Assembly: GCA_023014485.1 (NCBI GenBank)
Contig: JAJOZX010002700.1
Location: 307,501 to 371,500, forward strand
Direction: 5' to 3'
Length of the DNA stretch: 64,000 nt
Source of the DNA: Bathynomus jamesi
Taxonomy: Eukaryota; Arthropoda; Malacostraca; Isopoda; Cirolanidae
Shown here: one piece after another, positions 54,900 through 64,000 of the stretch
Layout of the letters: the number at the start of each line of letters is the position of its first letter
Position numbering within the stretch: the stretch's first letter is position 1
Notes under the pieces: generated by a model
What the model was told of the DNA's origin: nothing
The model's database searches: none
Seen by the model: only the letters and a program-made list of their open reading frames with translations
Made by a program: the position numbers and the translations under genes

Positions 54900-56232
54900 C
54901 TCTCCCATTTTTCACCCCTACTACTAACGTCCTCAACGACTCCATCAAATTCAAAAAGATTAATGACAATCCTGTAACACTTTCCCTAAAACTTGAAGAT
55001 AAAATCAAAATCAATAAAATCAACCGTTCCCTCAAAAAATTATATGATTAAAATAAAATGTCGGAAGACGTTTACATCCAAATACGCTCTTCCGGCTCGT
55101 CCTCAGGTACTCTTTACGGCCTCCCAAAAATACACAAACCAAACTTACCGATTAGACCTATCCTTTCTGCTTACACCACCCATAATTACCACCTAGCAAA
55201 ATTCCTAATTCCCACCCTAACTCCCCTAACGCAGAATTAATATTCTGTCCCCAATTCCTATGAATTCGCTAAAGAAATACTGACGTTGAACAATTTAAAC
55301 AACCTCCATATGCACAGCTTTGACATAGTATCTCTCTACACCAACGTACCAATTAAAGAAGCTATCGAAATCTGCATCAACAATTTATTTTCTTACAATC
55401 AGAACACAGTCCTCAACCTAACGAAACAAGAATTTACCAAACTGCTCACCCTTGTCACTTCAGACATCTACTTCTTTTTCAATAAACAACTTTACCAACA
55501 AACCGATTCACTAGCCATGGGATCCCCCCTAAGTGCAACACAGCTAACATCTTTCTCTGTTATCAAGAAAATAACTGGCTACTTCATTGCCCCACTCATT
55601 ACAAACCACACCTACATAAAAGATATGTCGATGACACTTTTCCCTCTTTCACAATGCTAGCCACGCCCCTCTTTTTCTTAACTTTCTCAATTTCCAGCAC
55701 CAAACCATCAAGTTCACTAAAGAAGACAAATCTAACGACACCCTGCCCTTTTTAGATATAACAATAACAAAACAAAATAATAAATTCAGCACTTCCATAT
55801 ATCGAAAGCCTAAATATACAGGCGTAGGTACTAACTACTTAAGCCACATCCCCTCACTATACAAAATTAACAGCATTAAAATCTTAATCCACCGTGCTTA
55901 TCAACTTTGTTCCTCCTACTTATCCTTCCACAACGAAAGAGAATTCATTCACAGTTTCAGCATTAATAACTCTTTCCCAAAATATTTACTACAATCTCTA
56001 CCTAGAAATTTTCTTAACAACATTTATCAAGCCCCCTTTAAAGTCCCCACTGTTAAGAAAGATATACAATACTTTTCTGTTCCCTACTACGACTATATTA
56101 GTTACAAAATACATTCAGAACTTCGTCACCTACTCACCCCTCTTTACCTTCAAATTAACCTTCAATATATATTCACCAATAATAATAACATTAAATCGTA
56201 TCTCAACCATAAAGAAAGAAAACCCAGCCAGG
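54900..56232 (+). pseudogene. PLE-1 reverse transcriptase
   Basis: Pieces in order: NDNPVTLSLKLEDKIKINKI, then SSGTLYGLPKIHKPNLPIRP (the PLE-specific GxPKIHKxxxPxRPI motif, about 55108-55170), then HSFDIVSLYTNVPIKEAIEI with the first catalytic Asp (about 55318), QTDSLAMGSPLSATQ, and KRYVDDTFPLF-like sequence at about 55622 in another frame, then LPFLDITITKQNNKF and STSIYRKPKYTGVGTNYLSH. Frameshifts near 55055, 55240, 55560 and 55630 break it. PLE RTs resemble telomerase RT; that is family knowledge, not seen here. Confidence 0.88.
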
Positions 56233-56637
56233 AGCGGATTAACTGTACTTGGGGCCTGAGGCTAATTTTATTTTGGGGGCCGTTTTTCTATAGATTTTTA
56301 TTAATACATGTACAATGTACATGCATAGTACATGGTACATTTAAACGAATTATATGTACGGTGCTTAGGCTAATTAAGAAACAAACTTAAAAGAACCTTA
56401 AAACAGTGTATTTTGCCGTTTGCTAAAACAATTCAGTATTAAACAAACTTTACTTTAGGGCCTATAAAAAATAAAATAAAACAGGGAATTTGTCAGTTTG
56501 TGTACTCTGTCATATTTAATTAAAGAAGTTTGCGAAATCTCGAACTTATATCATCAAAACTCAGGTGATTGGGTGCCCCTTCAAGCATTGGGGCCTGAGG
56601 CTTCAGCCTCAATTGCCTCAATGATAATCCACCACTG
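56233..56637. mobile_element. hAT-type MITE inserted in PLE-1
   Basis: Left end CAGGAGCGGATTAA..., right end complement CAGTGGTGGATTATC. Both carry GGGGCCTGAGGC-type subterminal sequence in inverted orientation (56250-56265, 56588-56603). Flanks ACCCAGCC and CCCCAGCC match at 7 of 8 positions. No ORF. Its right half has been multiplied together with the PLE endonuclease. Confidence 0.78.
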
Positions 56638-57437
56638 CCCCAGCCCCTTGTTTCGTCCACTGTCTACTGTTTCAACTGTACTCTCTGCAAAACGAGTTAT
56701 ATTGGCAACACCATTCGCCAATATCAAAGAAGAGTGGACGAACATCGCGGCATTTCTACTAGAACATCACAACCTTTAAATAAACCATCGAAATCAGCAA
56801 TAAGAGATCATTGCCACCTCCACAGTCACCCACTGCTCCCCACCAATTTCAAAATTATCAATTCAGCATCCCAACCAACCGACATCCACATCCTCCAATC
56901 CCTCTATATCCTTAGTCCAAAACCAACCCTCAACGATTACAGTTCTGCCTTCAACTTAAACATAGCTAAATATGTCATATTTAATTAAAGAAGTTTGCGA
57001 AATCTCGAACTTATATCATCAAAACTCAGGTGATTGGGTGCCCCTTCAAGCATTGGGGCCTGAGGCTTCAGCCTCAATTGCCTCAATGATAATCCACCAC
57101 TGCCCCAGCCCCTTGTTTCGTCCACTGTCTACTGTTTCAACTGTACTCTCTGCAAAACGAGTTATATTGGCAACACCATTCGCCAATATCAAAGAAGAGT
57201 GGACGAACATCGCGGCATTTCTACTAGAACATCACAACCTTTAAATAAACCATCGAAATCAGCAATAAGAGATCATTGCCACCTCCACAGTCACCCACTG
57301 CTCCCCACCAATTTCAAAATTATCAATTCAGCATCCCAACCAACCGACATCCACATCCTCCAATCCCTCTATATCCTTAGTCCAAAACCAACCCTCAACG
57401 ATTACAGTTCTGCCTTCAACTTAAACATAGCTAAATA
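56638..57437 (+). pseudogene. PLE-1 GIY-YIG endonuclease, two tandem copies
   Basis: The frame reads STVYCFNCTLCKTSYIGNTI, then RQYQRRVDEHRGISTRTSQP, IRDHCHLHSHPLLPTNFKII and LQSLYILSPKPTLNDYSSAF, ending NLNIAK. C-x2-C, YIGNT, R-x3-EHR and the following H/N residues match the GIY-YIG nuclease of Penelope-like elements. In the first copy the last codons run into the next repeat (AKYVIFN). In the second copy the natural TAA follows NIAK at 57437. The repeat unit starts in the MITE (CATATTTAATTAAAGAAG at 56511 and 56976). The domain itself is intact in both copies, but cut off from the RT. Confidence 0.88.
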
Positions 57438-57750
57438 ATTCTTCTGAACCATTATTGAAAAAGAAATCCGCCACCACTCTTCGACTTTTAACATGGCTAC
57501 TTCAACAGTCATCATTCCCAACCTTTATACAATTAGATTAACCGCCCCCCCCCCCCCCCTCGTACAATAACCCAGTAAGTTTTGTTTTCAAAATTCGTTT
57601 CACCCGATAACATTTATATATCTTGCCTCTACATTTTATGCATTTTTTTTTTAACTTTAAATTATTACCATAAGACTGTGCAAATATACTGTATAAAATC
57701 TTTCACTACATTTGTTCACTTTTTTATTTTTTATTTTTTATTTCTTAGCA

Positions 57751-57780
57751 CTGATGATGGAAACTGAATTTCCGAAACGC
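57751..57780 (+). ncRNA. Hammerhead-ribozyme-like core in the PLE tail (candidate)
   Basis: CTGATGA at 57751-57757 is followed by a 5-bp stem (GGAAA/TTTCC, 57759-57773) and GAAAC at 57774. This is the order CUGAUGA - stem II - GAAA of hammerhead cores. Hammerhead motifs are known from Penelope-like elements. I could not find convincing stems I and III with a GUH cleavage site, so it is only a candidate. The second tail (59155) has an extra T inside the core. Confidence 0.4.
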
Positions 57781-58097
57781 CTGACTGATAAACATGTACC
57801 ACCTTTTCGTCCTCTTATTCCTTACTAAGTTGCGGTTCCCCAAGAACAAACCCTTCAATCAAGTTATATATATATATACACAGTATATATAGGTATATAT
57901 TAGAGCCGAGTGAAACCAGACAAACGTTTATTTTCCCTTTAGGCACACTGGAATTATATTGTGGTTTTAACTAGAAAACACAAAGAAAACTAAAATAATA
58001 TTCGAGAGTACCTTGAACTACCCCATTTTTGCCAAAATATAAAATGGGTAACTGGGTTTACGGTGGTTTATAAGTGATTCTTGGCTATGTTGTGGGG

Positions 58098-58400
58098 AAA
58101 ACAACGAGTTATATTGGCAACACCATTCGCCAATATCAAAGAAGAGTGGACGAACATCGCGGCATTTCTACTAGAACATCACAACCTTTAAATAAACCAT
58201 CGAAATCAGCAATAAGAGATCATTGCCACCTCCACAGTCACCCACTGCACCCAACCAATTTCAAAATTATCAATTCAGCATCCCGACCAACCGACATCCA
58301 CATCCTCCAATCCTTCTATATCCTTAGTCCAAAACCAACCCTCAACGATTACAGTTCTGCCTTCAACTTAAACATAGCTAAATATGTCATATTTAATTAA
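58098..58400 (+). pseudogene. PLE-1 endonuclease, third partial copy
   Basis: Starts at TSYIGNTIRQYQRRVDEHRG, joined to tail sequence (GYVVGKT) at about 58098, and runs to NIAKYVIFN. The Cys pair before YIGNT is missing. A fourth copy lies at about 58525-58846 with a 2-bp loss near 58722 that shifts the frame. Confidence 0.85.
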
Positions 58401-59774
58401 AGAAGTTTGCGAAATCTCGAACTTATATCATCAAAACTCAGGTGATTGGGTGCCCCTTCAAGCATTGGGGCCTGAGGCTTCAGCCTCAATTGCCTCAATG
58501 ATAATCCACCACTGCCCCAGCCCCTTGTTTCGTCCACTGTCTACTGTTTCAACTGTACTCTCTGCAAAACGAGTTATATTGGCAACACCATTCGCCAATA
58601 TCAAAGAAGAGTGGACGAACATCGCGGCATTTCTACTAGAACATCACAACCTTTAAATAAACCATCGAAATCAGCAATAAGAGATCATTGCCACCTCCAC
58701 AGTCACCCACTGCTCCCCACCATTTCAAATTATCAATTCAGCATCCCAACCAACCGACATCCACATCCTCCAATCCCTCTATATCCTTAGTCCAAAACCA
58801 ACCCTCAACGATTACAGTTCTGCCTTCAACTTAAACATAGCTAAATAATTCTTCTGAACCATTATTGAAAAAGAAATCCGCCACCACTCTTCGACTTTTA
58901 ACATGGCTACTTCAACAGTCATCATTCCCAACCTTTATACAATTAGATTAACCGCCCCCCCCCCTCGTACAATAACCCAGTAAGTTTTGTTTTCAAAATT
59001 CGTTTCACCCGATAACATTTATATATCTTGCCTCTACATTTTATGCATTTTTTTTTTAACTTTAAATTATTACCATAAGACTGTGCAAATATTACTGTAT
59101 AGAATTCTTCACTACATTTGTTCACTTTTTTATTTTTTTTTTTTATTTCTTAGCACTGATTGATGGAAACTGAATTTCCGAAACGCCTGACTGATAAACA
59201 TGTACCACCTTTTCGTCCTCTTATTCCTTACTAAGTTGCGGTTCCCCAAGAACAAACCCTTCAATCAAGTTATATATATATATACACAGTATATATAGGT
59301 ATATATTAGAGCCGAGTGAAACCAGACAAAAGTTTATTTTCCCTTTAGGCACACTGGAATTATATTGTGGTTTTAACTAGAAAACACAAAGAAAACTAAA
59401 ATAATATTCGAGAGTACCTTGAACTACCCCATTTTTGCCAAAATATAAAATGGGTGTCGTAACTGGGTTTACGGTGGTTTATAAGTGATTCTTGGCTATG
59501 TTGTGGGGAAAACAAATATATATAACACAGGCAAAACTTAAAAATATAGTATCTTCTACAAATAATTTTCAGGTTATTTAATAAATTTCTATTTACTTTT
59601 TCTTTTCTGGATTAATGATATCCTCGAATTCAATGATTTGTTCCAAGAAATATAAAGACACAAGGAAAGAAAAATAACCATTTTAAAAAAATTTGTTTTA
59701 TTAAATACATATATATAGAATAAAGAAACACAGCAAATGAGTCCACAAATGGTAACTGCAAAAAACAACTTTAA

Positions 59775-61050
59775 CTATTCGAATAAAGAAGGCAAACTTT
59801 TTGAAAAATCCTTTTTGGTTTCTATGTCTGGTATTAGACTGCGTGAAACCATTTTATCTCTAATAAAACCATCTCGTGCTTCAAACCCAAATATCGAACT
59901 TGAAGAGTCCGTCACTAATTTCATACAACGCTCTACATTCTGGGTATGATTGGTATAATTTGGAATGTTCAATGCGTTTTCTTTGATAGCTAAAATTTCT
60001 ACTTTTGTTAGTTTCATTGTAAGAGGGGGCTCACTTATTTTAGTATCATCCCAATTAATTATTTCATCCCAGTCCTTTGCATCAAAATTAAGATTAGGAA
60101 CCTTGAAATCTCTCAATTCTAAATTTTGACCAGTCTCATTTCGCATCTCCATGATTTTGCTAACAGCTTTTTCACGTTTTTCCCTAGCTGAGTCACACAA
60201 CATTGCCAGAAGAATATTTTCCGGGTGAACAAAGTATACATTTTGCGATATATACTTAACAATTTCAACTGATTCCCTATTAACCCTATTAACCCTATTA
60301 GTAACAGAAAACACATGCATTGGGACATCTATGCAATCAGGTCCACACTTGATGTCAAACCAATTAGGATCATAATTTGTCACAATGAAGTGTTTTTGTA
60401 TAAAGTTTCTTTGCTGGTTTCACTGTTGAAACGTAAAGCCTACAAACCATATTAACAAGAGTTAACCATCTAGCATGACTAACAGGATCTGGCTTTAGAT
60501 GAGCAAGGTGTTCATCAACTGTACCATTTCTGATTGCTGAAATAATGCGGTATAAGTACTGCTGATCTCCATTAAGATCATCAACAATGTATTGTGGAAG
60601 ATATAATAGTTCTTTACCGCTAGTTATAAGTTTGAATTGTACTACTGGATTGTTTTCACAAAACTGAATGGTTTTCCCAATAGGACCAACAAAGGTACTT
60701 GTCCCAGATGTTGTACTATCCAATGTTTCAAACATATGTCTTAATGGGAATGCATTTGTATGAAGCATACAAATGAACGATTAAAGTGGCCTACCCAGTG
60801 CTTTCCCTATAACATGAATCACACTTCCTTTATAACCAGTGTTGGTATTTGTGCTATCACAGCCTGTTACACCTGTATCATTTTGTAGATGTCTCTTCAA
60901 CAACTGACAATACTGAATTTGCTATGTCTGCAGCCGTACTCGATGCTGGTATTTGATGGGCAATATACTCTCCACCTCGTTCAGCAATCATTATACAGGG
61001 TGTCCCTAAAGTCTGGACACAGGAAATATCACTAACTATAACTAACTATA

Positions 61051-61086
<36 letters not shown>

Positions 61087-61263
61087 CTTAAATTCATGCA
61101 ACTGAGGCCTAAGGTAGGCCCACATCGAATCAGCAACCCTGAGGTAGGACCAAATAGGACCTCCAAGTCCATAAGTTATGGACTTGGAGGTCCTATTTGG
61201 TCCTACCTCAGGGTTGCTGATTCGATGTGGGCCTACCTTAGGCCTCAGTTGCATGAATTTAAG

Positions 61264-61302
<39 letters not shown>

Positions 61303-62491
61303 TATAGTTAGTTATAGTTAGTGATATTTCCTATGTGTCCAGACTTTAGGGACACCCTGTATAGTGTTCTTCACCCTTCTTTTTACTCTACCACCTATCA
61401 TTGACTTTCGCTTTATTTAAAGTCTGATCCTTTCGACCATCGAAGTATATGGAAGTAATAGGATTCACTTCATCATTTTTCAATGTTTTTCGAAGTCTTT
61501 CTCTTTCTCTTCGCAATTTACTTCTGTCTATTACGAGATGGTCACCTTCTTTGATGATCATACAACGTATATCAAAGTTGCAGTTGCAATAGCAGCAGTA
61601 GCACGATCTAAAACACTAAATCTATCTGCCCGAATTGCAACATGACGCAAAGACATTCTCATTTGGCTTCCAGTATTTTGAAAACCACAGACTTCAGTTT
61701 CTATTATCCCATTGTCACTGTCTTCACCTGAAGAATTTTTTACTAAGCCCACAGGTTGAACTTCAGTGGAACGATTGATGGTTTTCCTCCGATCGAGTAG
61801 AAACTGTAATTCCTCTTTTCGTACTTTTTTATCTCTCCGACATGTGCAATATATGTGAATTTCTTCACAATCATCACTGCATCCTATGTCTGTATGAGAT
61901 TTTAAATTACATTTACAGGCACACATATCAAACAAATTACTGAGACTATTCATATATTCATTTTTTTGTTTCACTGATGTTTTTGATATAATCAATTGCT
62001 CCTCTTTCTATGAATCTTGCTACCTTTTGAAACAGCTTTTTCCTCAACTGTGGGGATTGATGCTTGCTGCCAAAGTTTTAGTAGCTCCTGGGTTATATAT
62101 CTGATAATTGGCTTGTTAACTGCATTTTTCCTTTCTTTGAGGTAGAGAAAGTACTGAGCCACTTGTAAATTAGTTGGCGAAGATTATGAGGCAACTTCTC
62201 AGGAGTTCCAAACATATAATGTTGCTTAGAATGACTTGTGCTCACAATTTTTTTCTTGCTGAATAGCATGGGGAACTTGAAAGCGTAGAGTTGCTGCAAG
62301 AGGGGATGTTTGTTGTTGGCTTGATGTGAAGAAGGATGTTTCAGTTTCAGGTTTTTGGCTAAAAATAAAATAGTTACTCCTTTTTCTTTGATGTATTCAA
62401 CCCGACGCGAATGCAACGAGTCTTTTTGCTTATATTGAGGTTCTGGATATAGTAGGCTAGGTGTAGCTGTAACCCTTAGATCCTGTCCCAA
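59775..62491 (-). pseudogene. Transposase, near full length but broken
   Basis: Pieces from right to left: GTPEKLPHNLRQLIYKWL (62240-62093); a Cys cluster FDMCACKCNLKSHTDIGCSD then YCTCRRDKK (about 61930-61830); RFSVLDRATAAIATATL; KLRRERERLRKTLKNDEV and SIYFDGRKDQTLNK with a likely first catalytic Asp (about 61460); the palindromic insertion; GEYIAHQIPASSTAADIANS; CDSTNTNTGYKGSVIHVIG with a likely second Asp (about 60850); MLHTNAFPLRHMFE; HARWLTLVNMVCRLYVST; YFVHPENILLAML; ARDGFIRDKM; end FSKSLPSLFE. Many frameshifts. It links the N-terminal fragments (3950, 50691) to the C-terminal one (2253) as parts of one protein. Confidence 0.82.
60996..61359. mobile_element. 364-bp fold-back mariner-type MITE
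   Basis: Near-perfect palindrome centred at 61175, with ends CAGGGTGTCCCTAAAGTCTG and complement, flanked by TA (60994-60995, 61360-61361). Each arm includes an (ATT)n run (about 61052-61086, 61264-61300). Both strands give the same translated ORF only because of the symmetry. It interrupts the transposase between EEHY and AERGGEYIAHQ. Confidence 0.93.
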
Positions 62492-62590
62492 AGCTGGATC
62501 CTATCTGCTTTGCAGATAGCTGGTGAGTAAAGCTATATTTTTTGGGCTTCTTTGCGAGTGACCCGTTGCCCACGTCGTGCTAACATCATG

Positions 62591-62733
62591 AAAAAGAAAA
62601 ACTATAGTGTTTGTCATTTACCATTACTTATTCGGACTATAATGGATTTAATTTTCCCAGAAGAGTTCTTTGTTCCATGCACGGTCTGTGTATCATGAAA
62701 GAATCTCAGGAGACCATTCTGAGTTCAATCCCA
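62591..62733. repeat. Dispersed repeat, copy b
   Basis: Second copy of the 1-143 repeat, again followed by (TG)n(TA)n (62734-62791). Confidence 0.8.
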
Positions 62734-62751
62734 TGTGTGTGTGTGTGTGTG

Positions 62752-62793
<42 letters not shown>
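62734..62793. repeat. (TG)n(TA)n microsatellite
   Basis: Dinucleotide tract; also the TA target of the next element. Confidence 0.95.
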
Positions 62794-62796
<3 letters not shown>

Positions 62797-63722
62797 GTTA
62801 GACAGAATAATGGAAACACGCGCATTTTCGATGCTATATTTTCTGATATTATTAATGGCATTATGTTCTTTATTAAATTAATATGTAACTGCATATAATA
62901 TTGAAAACATCTTCTATTTTAATGTTCATTTTGGGTTTTCATGTTCTTGTAGAATAAATAAAAGTATGGCACTTGGAAAAAACGTTACTGACTGTGAAAG
63001 GGGCATGATACTAGGAGCCCGTTTGGTTGGTGTCTCAATACTAAAAGTCGCGTGATTGTCCCTGCACCTTGAGGAACAGTCCCATTGTTATGAATACATG
63101 GAAAGAAATAAAAAAAAACTACACCACATAAGCACAGAATTGTTCCCATTATTCTCCACAACTCCAAATTCATTAGAACGTTGGTACTGGTTGGTATTAA
63201 AATAGGCTTTACTACAGTTCCTATCACATAGTTATGACTGACACTGGTCTATGCGGACTATTGTTAAATTATGAACAAAAAAGTTTAATGGAACAGTCTT
63301 TGATTGATTCTTCACAACTCATAATTATCATATAAGGTTCTTCTGTCGCATTCTGTCATTGTTGCTTTACGCTCACTATATTCCTTATTTGATGTTCTTT
63401 TTTTCATTATTTTTGCATGTATTCATAACCTTGAGGACTGTTCCTCGAGATACAGGAGAAATTATGTGACTTTTATTACTGAAACACCAACCAAACGGGC
63501 TCCTACTCTCATGCCCCTTTCACAGGCAGTAACAGCTTTTCCAAACGCTATATTTTTATTTATTTTAAAAGAACATGAAAAACAAATATGAACATATTAA
63601 AATAGAAGATGTTCTCAATATTATATCAATTACATATTAATTTAATAAAGTACAAAACGCCATTAATGATATAAAAAATTACAGCACCGAAAATGGGAGT
63701 GTTTCCATTATTCTGTCCAACC

Positions 63723-63726
<4 letters not shown>
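62794..63726. mobile_element. Fold-back Tc1-like element
   Basis: GGGGTTAGACAGAATAATGG at 62794 is mirrored by CCATTATTCTGTCCAACCCC ending near 63724. The inverted arms extend about 310 bp each (to 63100 and from 63414) around a 310-bp unrelated AT-rich centre. The arms are not identical (about 85-90 percent by eye), so the inversion is not brand new. ATAATGGAAACAC is a common end motif of Tc1-like elements. Confidence 0.88.
62965..63052 (+). pseudogene. Tc1-like transposase N-terminus (mirror copy about 63470-63555 on minus strand)
   Basis: The frame reads MALGKNVTDCERGMILGARL, then VGVSILKVA and a stop. This is the first helix-turn-helix of Tc1-like transposases (DxERGxIxGxRxxGxSxxxxA). 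The mirror arm encodes the same start with changes (AVTACERGMRVGARLVGVSV). The catalytic domain is absent; only the 5' end of the element was duplicated in inverted form. Confidence 0.78.
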
Positions 63727-63753
<27 letters not shown>

Positions 63754-63762
63754 CTGCATATA

Positions 63763-63795
<33 letters not shown>
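63727..63795. repeat. (TG)n(TA)n microsatellite
   Basis: Dinucleotide tract and tail of SINE-2. Confidence 0.95.
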
Positions 63796-63936
63796 CCTTG
63801 GTTTACTTTTGCCCTTATTGTTCATTCTGACGAAGGTCAAGCGTGTCACTTCACCTTAGACCGACAGTTTAACGTGGAATCTGAACCACATCCCACCAGT
63901 AGCCCAGCGTCTTAACCACTAGGCTACCCAGGGTAC
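63796..63936 (-). mobile_element. SINE-2, tRNA-derived, with LINE-1-like 3' end
   Basis: On the minus strand: A box TAGCCTAGTGGTTAAGACGC, then B box GTGGTTCAGATTCCACG, then ACACGCTTGACCTTCG and a terminal AAGGTTATATATA. The last two blocks match the 3' end of LINE-1 copy A (ACAAGCTTGACCTTCG at 8440 and AAGGTTATATATA at 8502). It is not a functional tRNA because the head is imperfect and followed by a long tail. Confidence 0.8.
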
Positions 63937-64000
63937 CCACTTATCTACCAACCAATTTTTTGTGTGTGTGTGTGTGTGGAAGGATACACAGTTGGGTTTT
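63937..64000. repeat. Window edge with (TG)n
   Basis: Short (TG)n at about 63960-63978; nothing else recognised. Confidence 0.8.

Larger units (their letters stand above)
54880..57437 (+). mobile_element. Penelope-like element PLE-1 (RT plus GIY-YIG endonuclease), interrupted
   Basis: A reverse transcriptase region (about 55010-56230) is split from its GIY-YIG endonuclease (56640 on) by a 405-bp hAT-type MITE. The endonuclease end is then present twice in tandem, with period 465 bp. Further copies and tail sequences run to 59513. Confidence 0.88.
57438..59513 (+). repeat. PLE-1 tail and larger tandem copy (period about 1412 bp)
   Basis: The PLE tail 57438-58094 is followed by a partial endonuclease copy (58098-58387), another MITE-endonuclease unit (58388-58846, start 1412 bp after 56976) and a second tail (58847-59513). 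Tails share TTCTTCTGAACCATTATTGA, a poly-C run (16 C at 57545, fewer at 58954), and TAGAGCCGAGTGAAACCAG. A tail joined directly to a 5'-truncated copy is the usual pseudo-LTR arrangement of PLEs. Confidence 0.85.
59530..62560 (-). mobile_element. Degraded DNA transposon of the unnamed superfamily
   Basis: Carries transposase coding from about 62491 down to 59775, split by a fold-back insertion at 60996-61359. No terminal repeats could be identified at either side. Confidence 0.75.

Noticed and set aside
61042..61311. Two nearly identical 70-residue proteins on opposite strands
   Set aside because: They result from the palindrome at 60996-61359; the Ile runs are (ATT)n. No family match.
141..63795. 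Many ORFs translating as [14 protein letters not shown] or HTHTHT
   Set aside because: They are translations of (TA)n, (TG)n and (CA)n microsatellites and have no other coding features.

Overview
This is eukaryotic, AT-rich, very repeat-dense DNA in which I could find no convincing host gene. Every coding stretch I recognise belongs to a transposable element (TE), and nearly all of them are broken. A short CCTAA (TTAGG) array at 11254-11301, tRNA-derived SINEs, CR1/Jockey-like LINEs, Penelope-like elements (PLEs), mariner/Tc1, hAT, piggyBac and Mutator-like pieces, and many long (TA)n/(TG)n tracts suggest an arthropod, most likely a crustacean. That is inference, because no rRNA, mitochondrial or single-copy gene is present to prove it.

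Layout. 1-5.3 kb: a repeat shared with 62.6 kb, a LINE-3 tail carrying a hAT-type MITE, a 2.2-kb DNA transposon with 440-bp inverted repeats (1614-3799), and a truncated relative of it (3947-5261). 5.5-15 kb: a piggyBac C-terminus, LINE-1 copy A (+), an internally deleted mariner (8601-9502), a SINE-1 tail, and the best LINE-1 copy B (minus strand, both ORFs), itself interrupted by a Mutator-like MITE (11098-11739). 15-25.4 kb: inverted SINE-1 pair, a 165-bp palindrome, LINE-2 copy 1 (-), a nearly intact 3.4-kb DNA transposon with a one-intron transposase (19005-22405), a hAT remnant (22444-23333) and LINE-2 copy 2 (+). 25.4-28.2 kb: a fold-back mariner, and PLE fragments in opposite orientations around a fold-back MITE (27231-27818). 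28.9-33.4 kb: SINE-1 and LINE-3 (+). 34.4-40.4 kb: SINE-1 clusters, a Tc1-like element (35382-37527) and a LINE-4 fragment. 40.4-43.6 kb: an orphan element with about 730-bp inverted arms and no ORF. 43.7-51.7 kb: old LINE-1 copy C, LINE-4 copy 2 (-) and an N-terminal transposase fragment. 52.2-59.5 kb: a hAT element, then a PLE whose endonuclease end is tandemly multiplied. 59.5-64 kb: another degraded transposase with a palindromic insertion, a fold-back Tc1 and a second SINE family.

Relationships. Five loci (1614, 3947, 19005, 50691, 59530) carry one related transposase superfamily that I cannot name. Four of them show outer ends starting TAGKG-type, and a derived MITE has an 8-bp target duplication. 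LINE-1 copies all end in AAGG-type sequence followed by (TA)n, and SINE-2 at the right edge shares that tail, suggesting a LINE/SINE partnership. At least eight loci are inverted duplications of otherwise ordinary TEs. Either this genome converts TEs into fold-back forms or the assembly contains palindromic artefacts. Many TE edges lie at (TA)n tracts, which serve as retroposon tails and as insertion targets.
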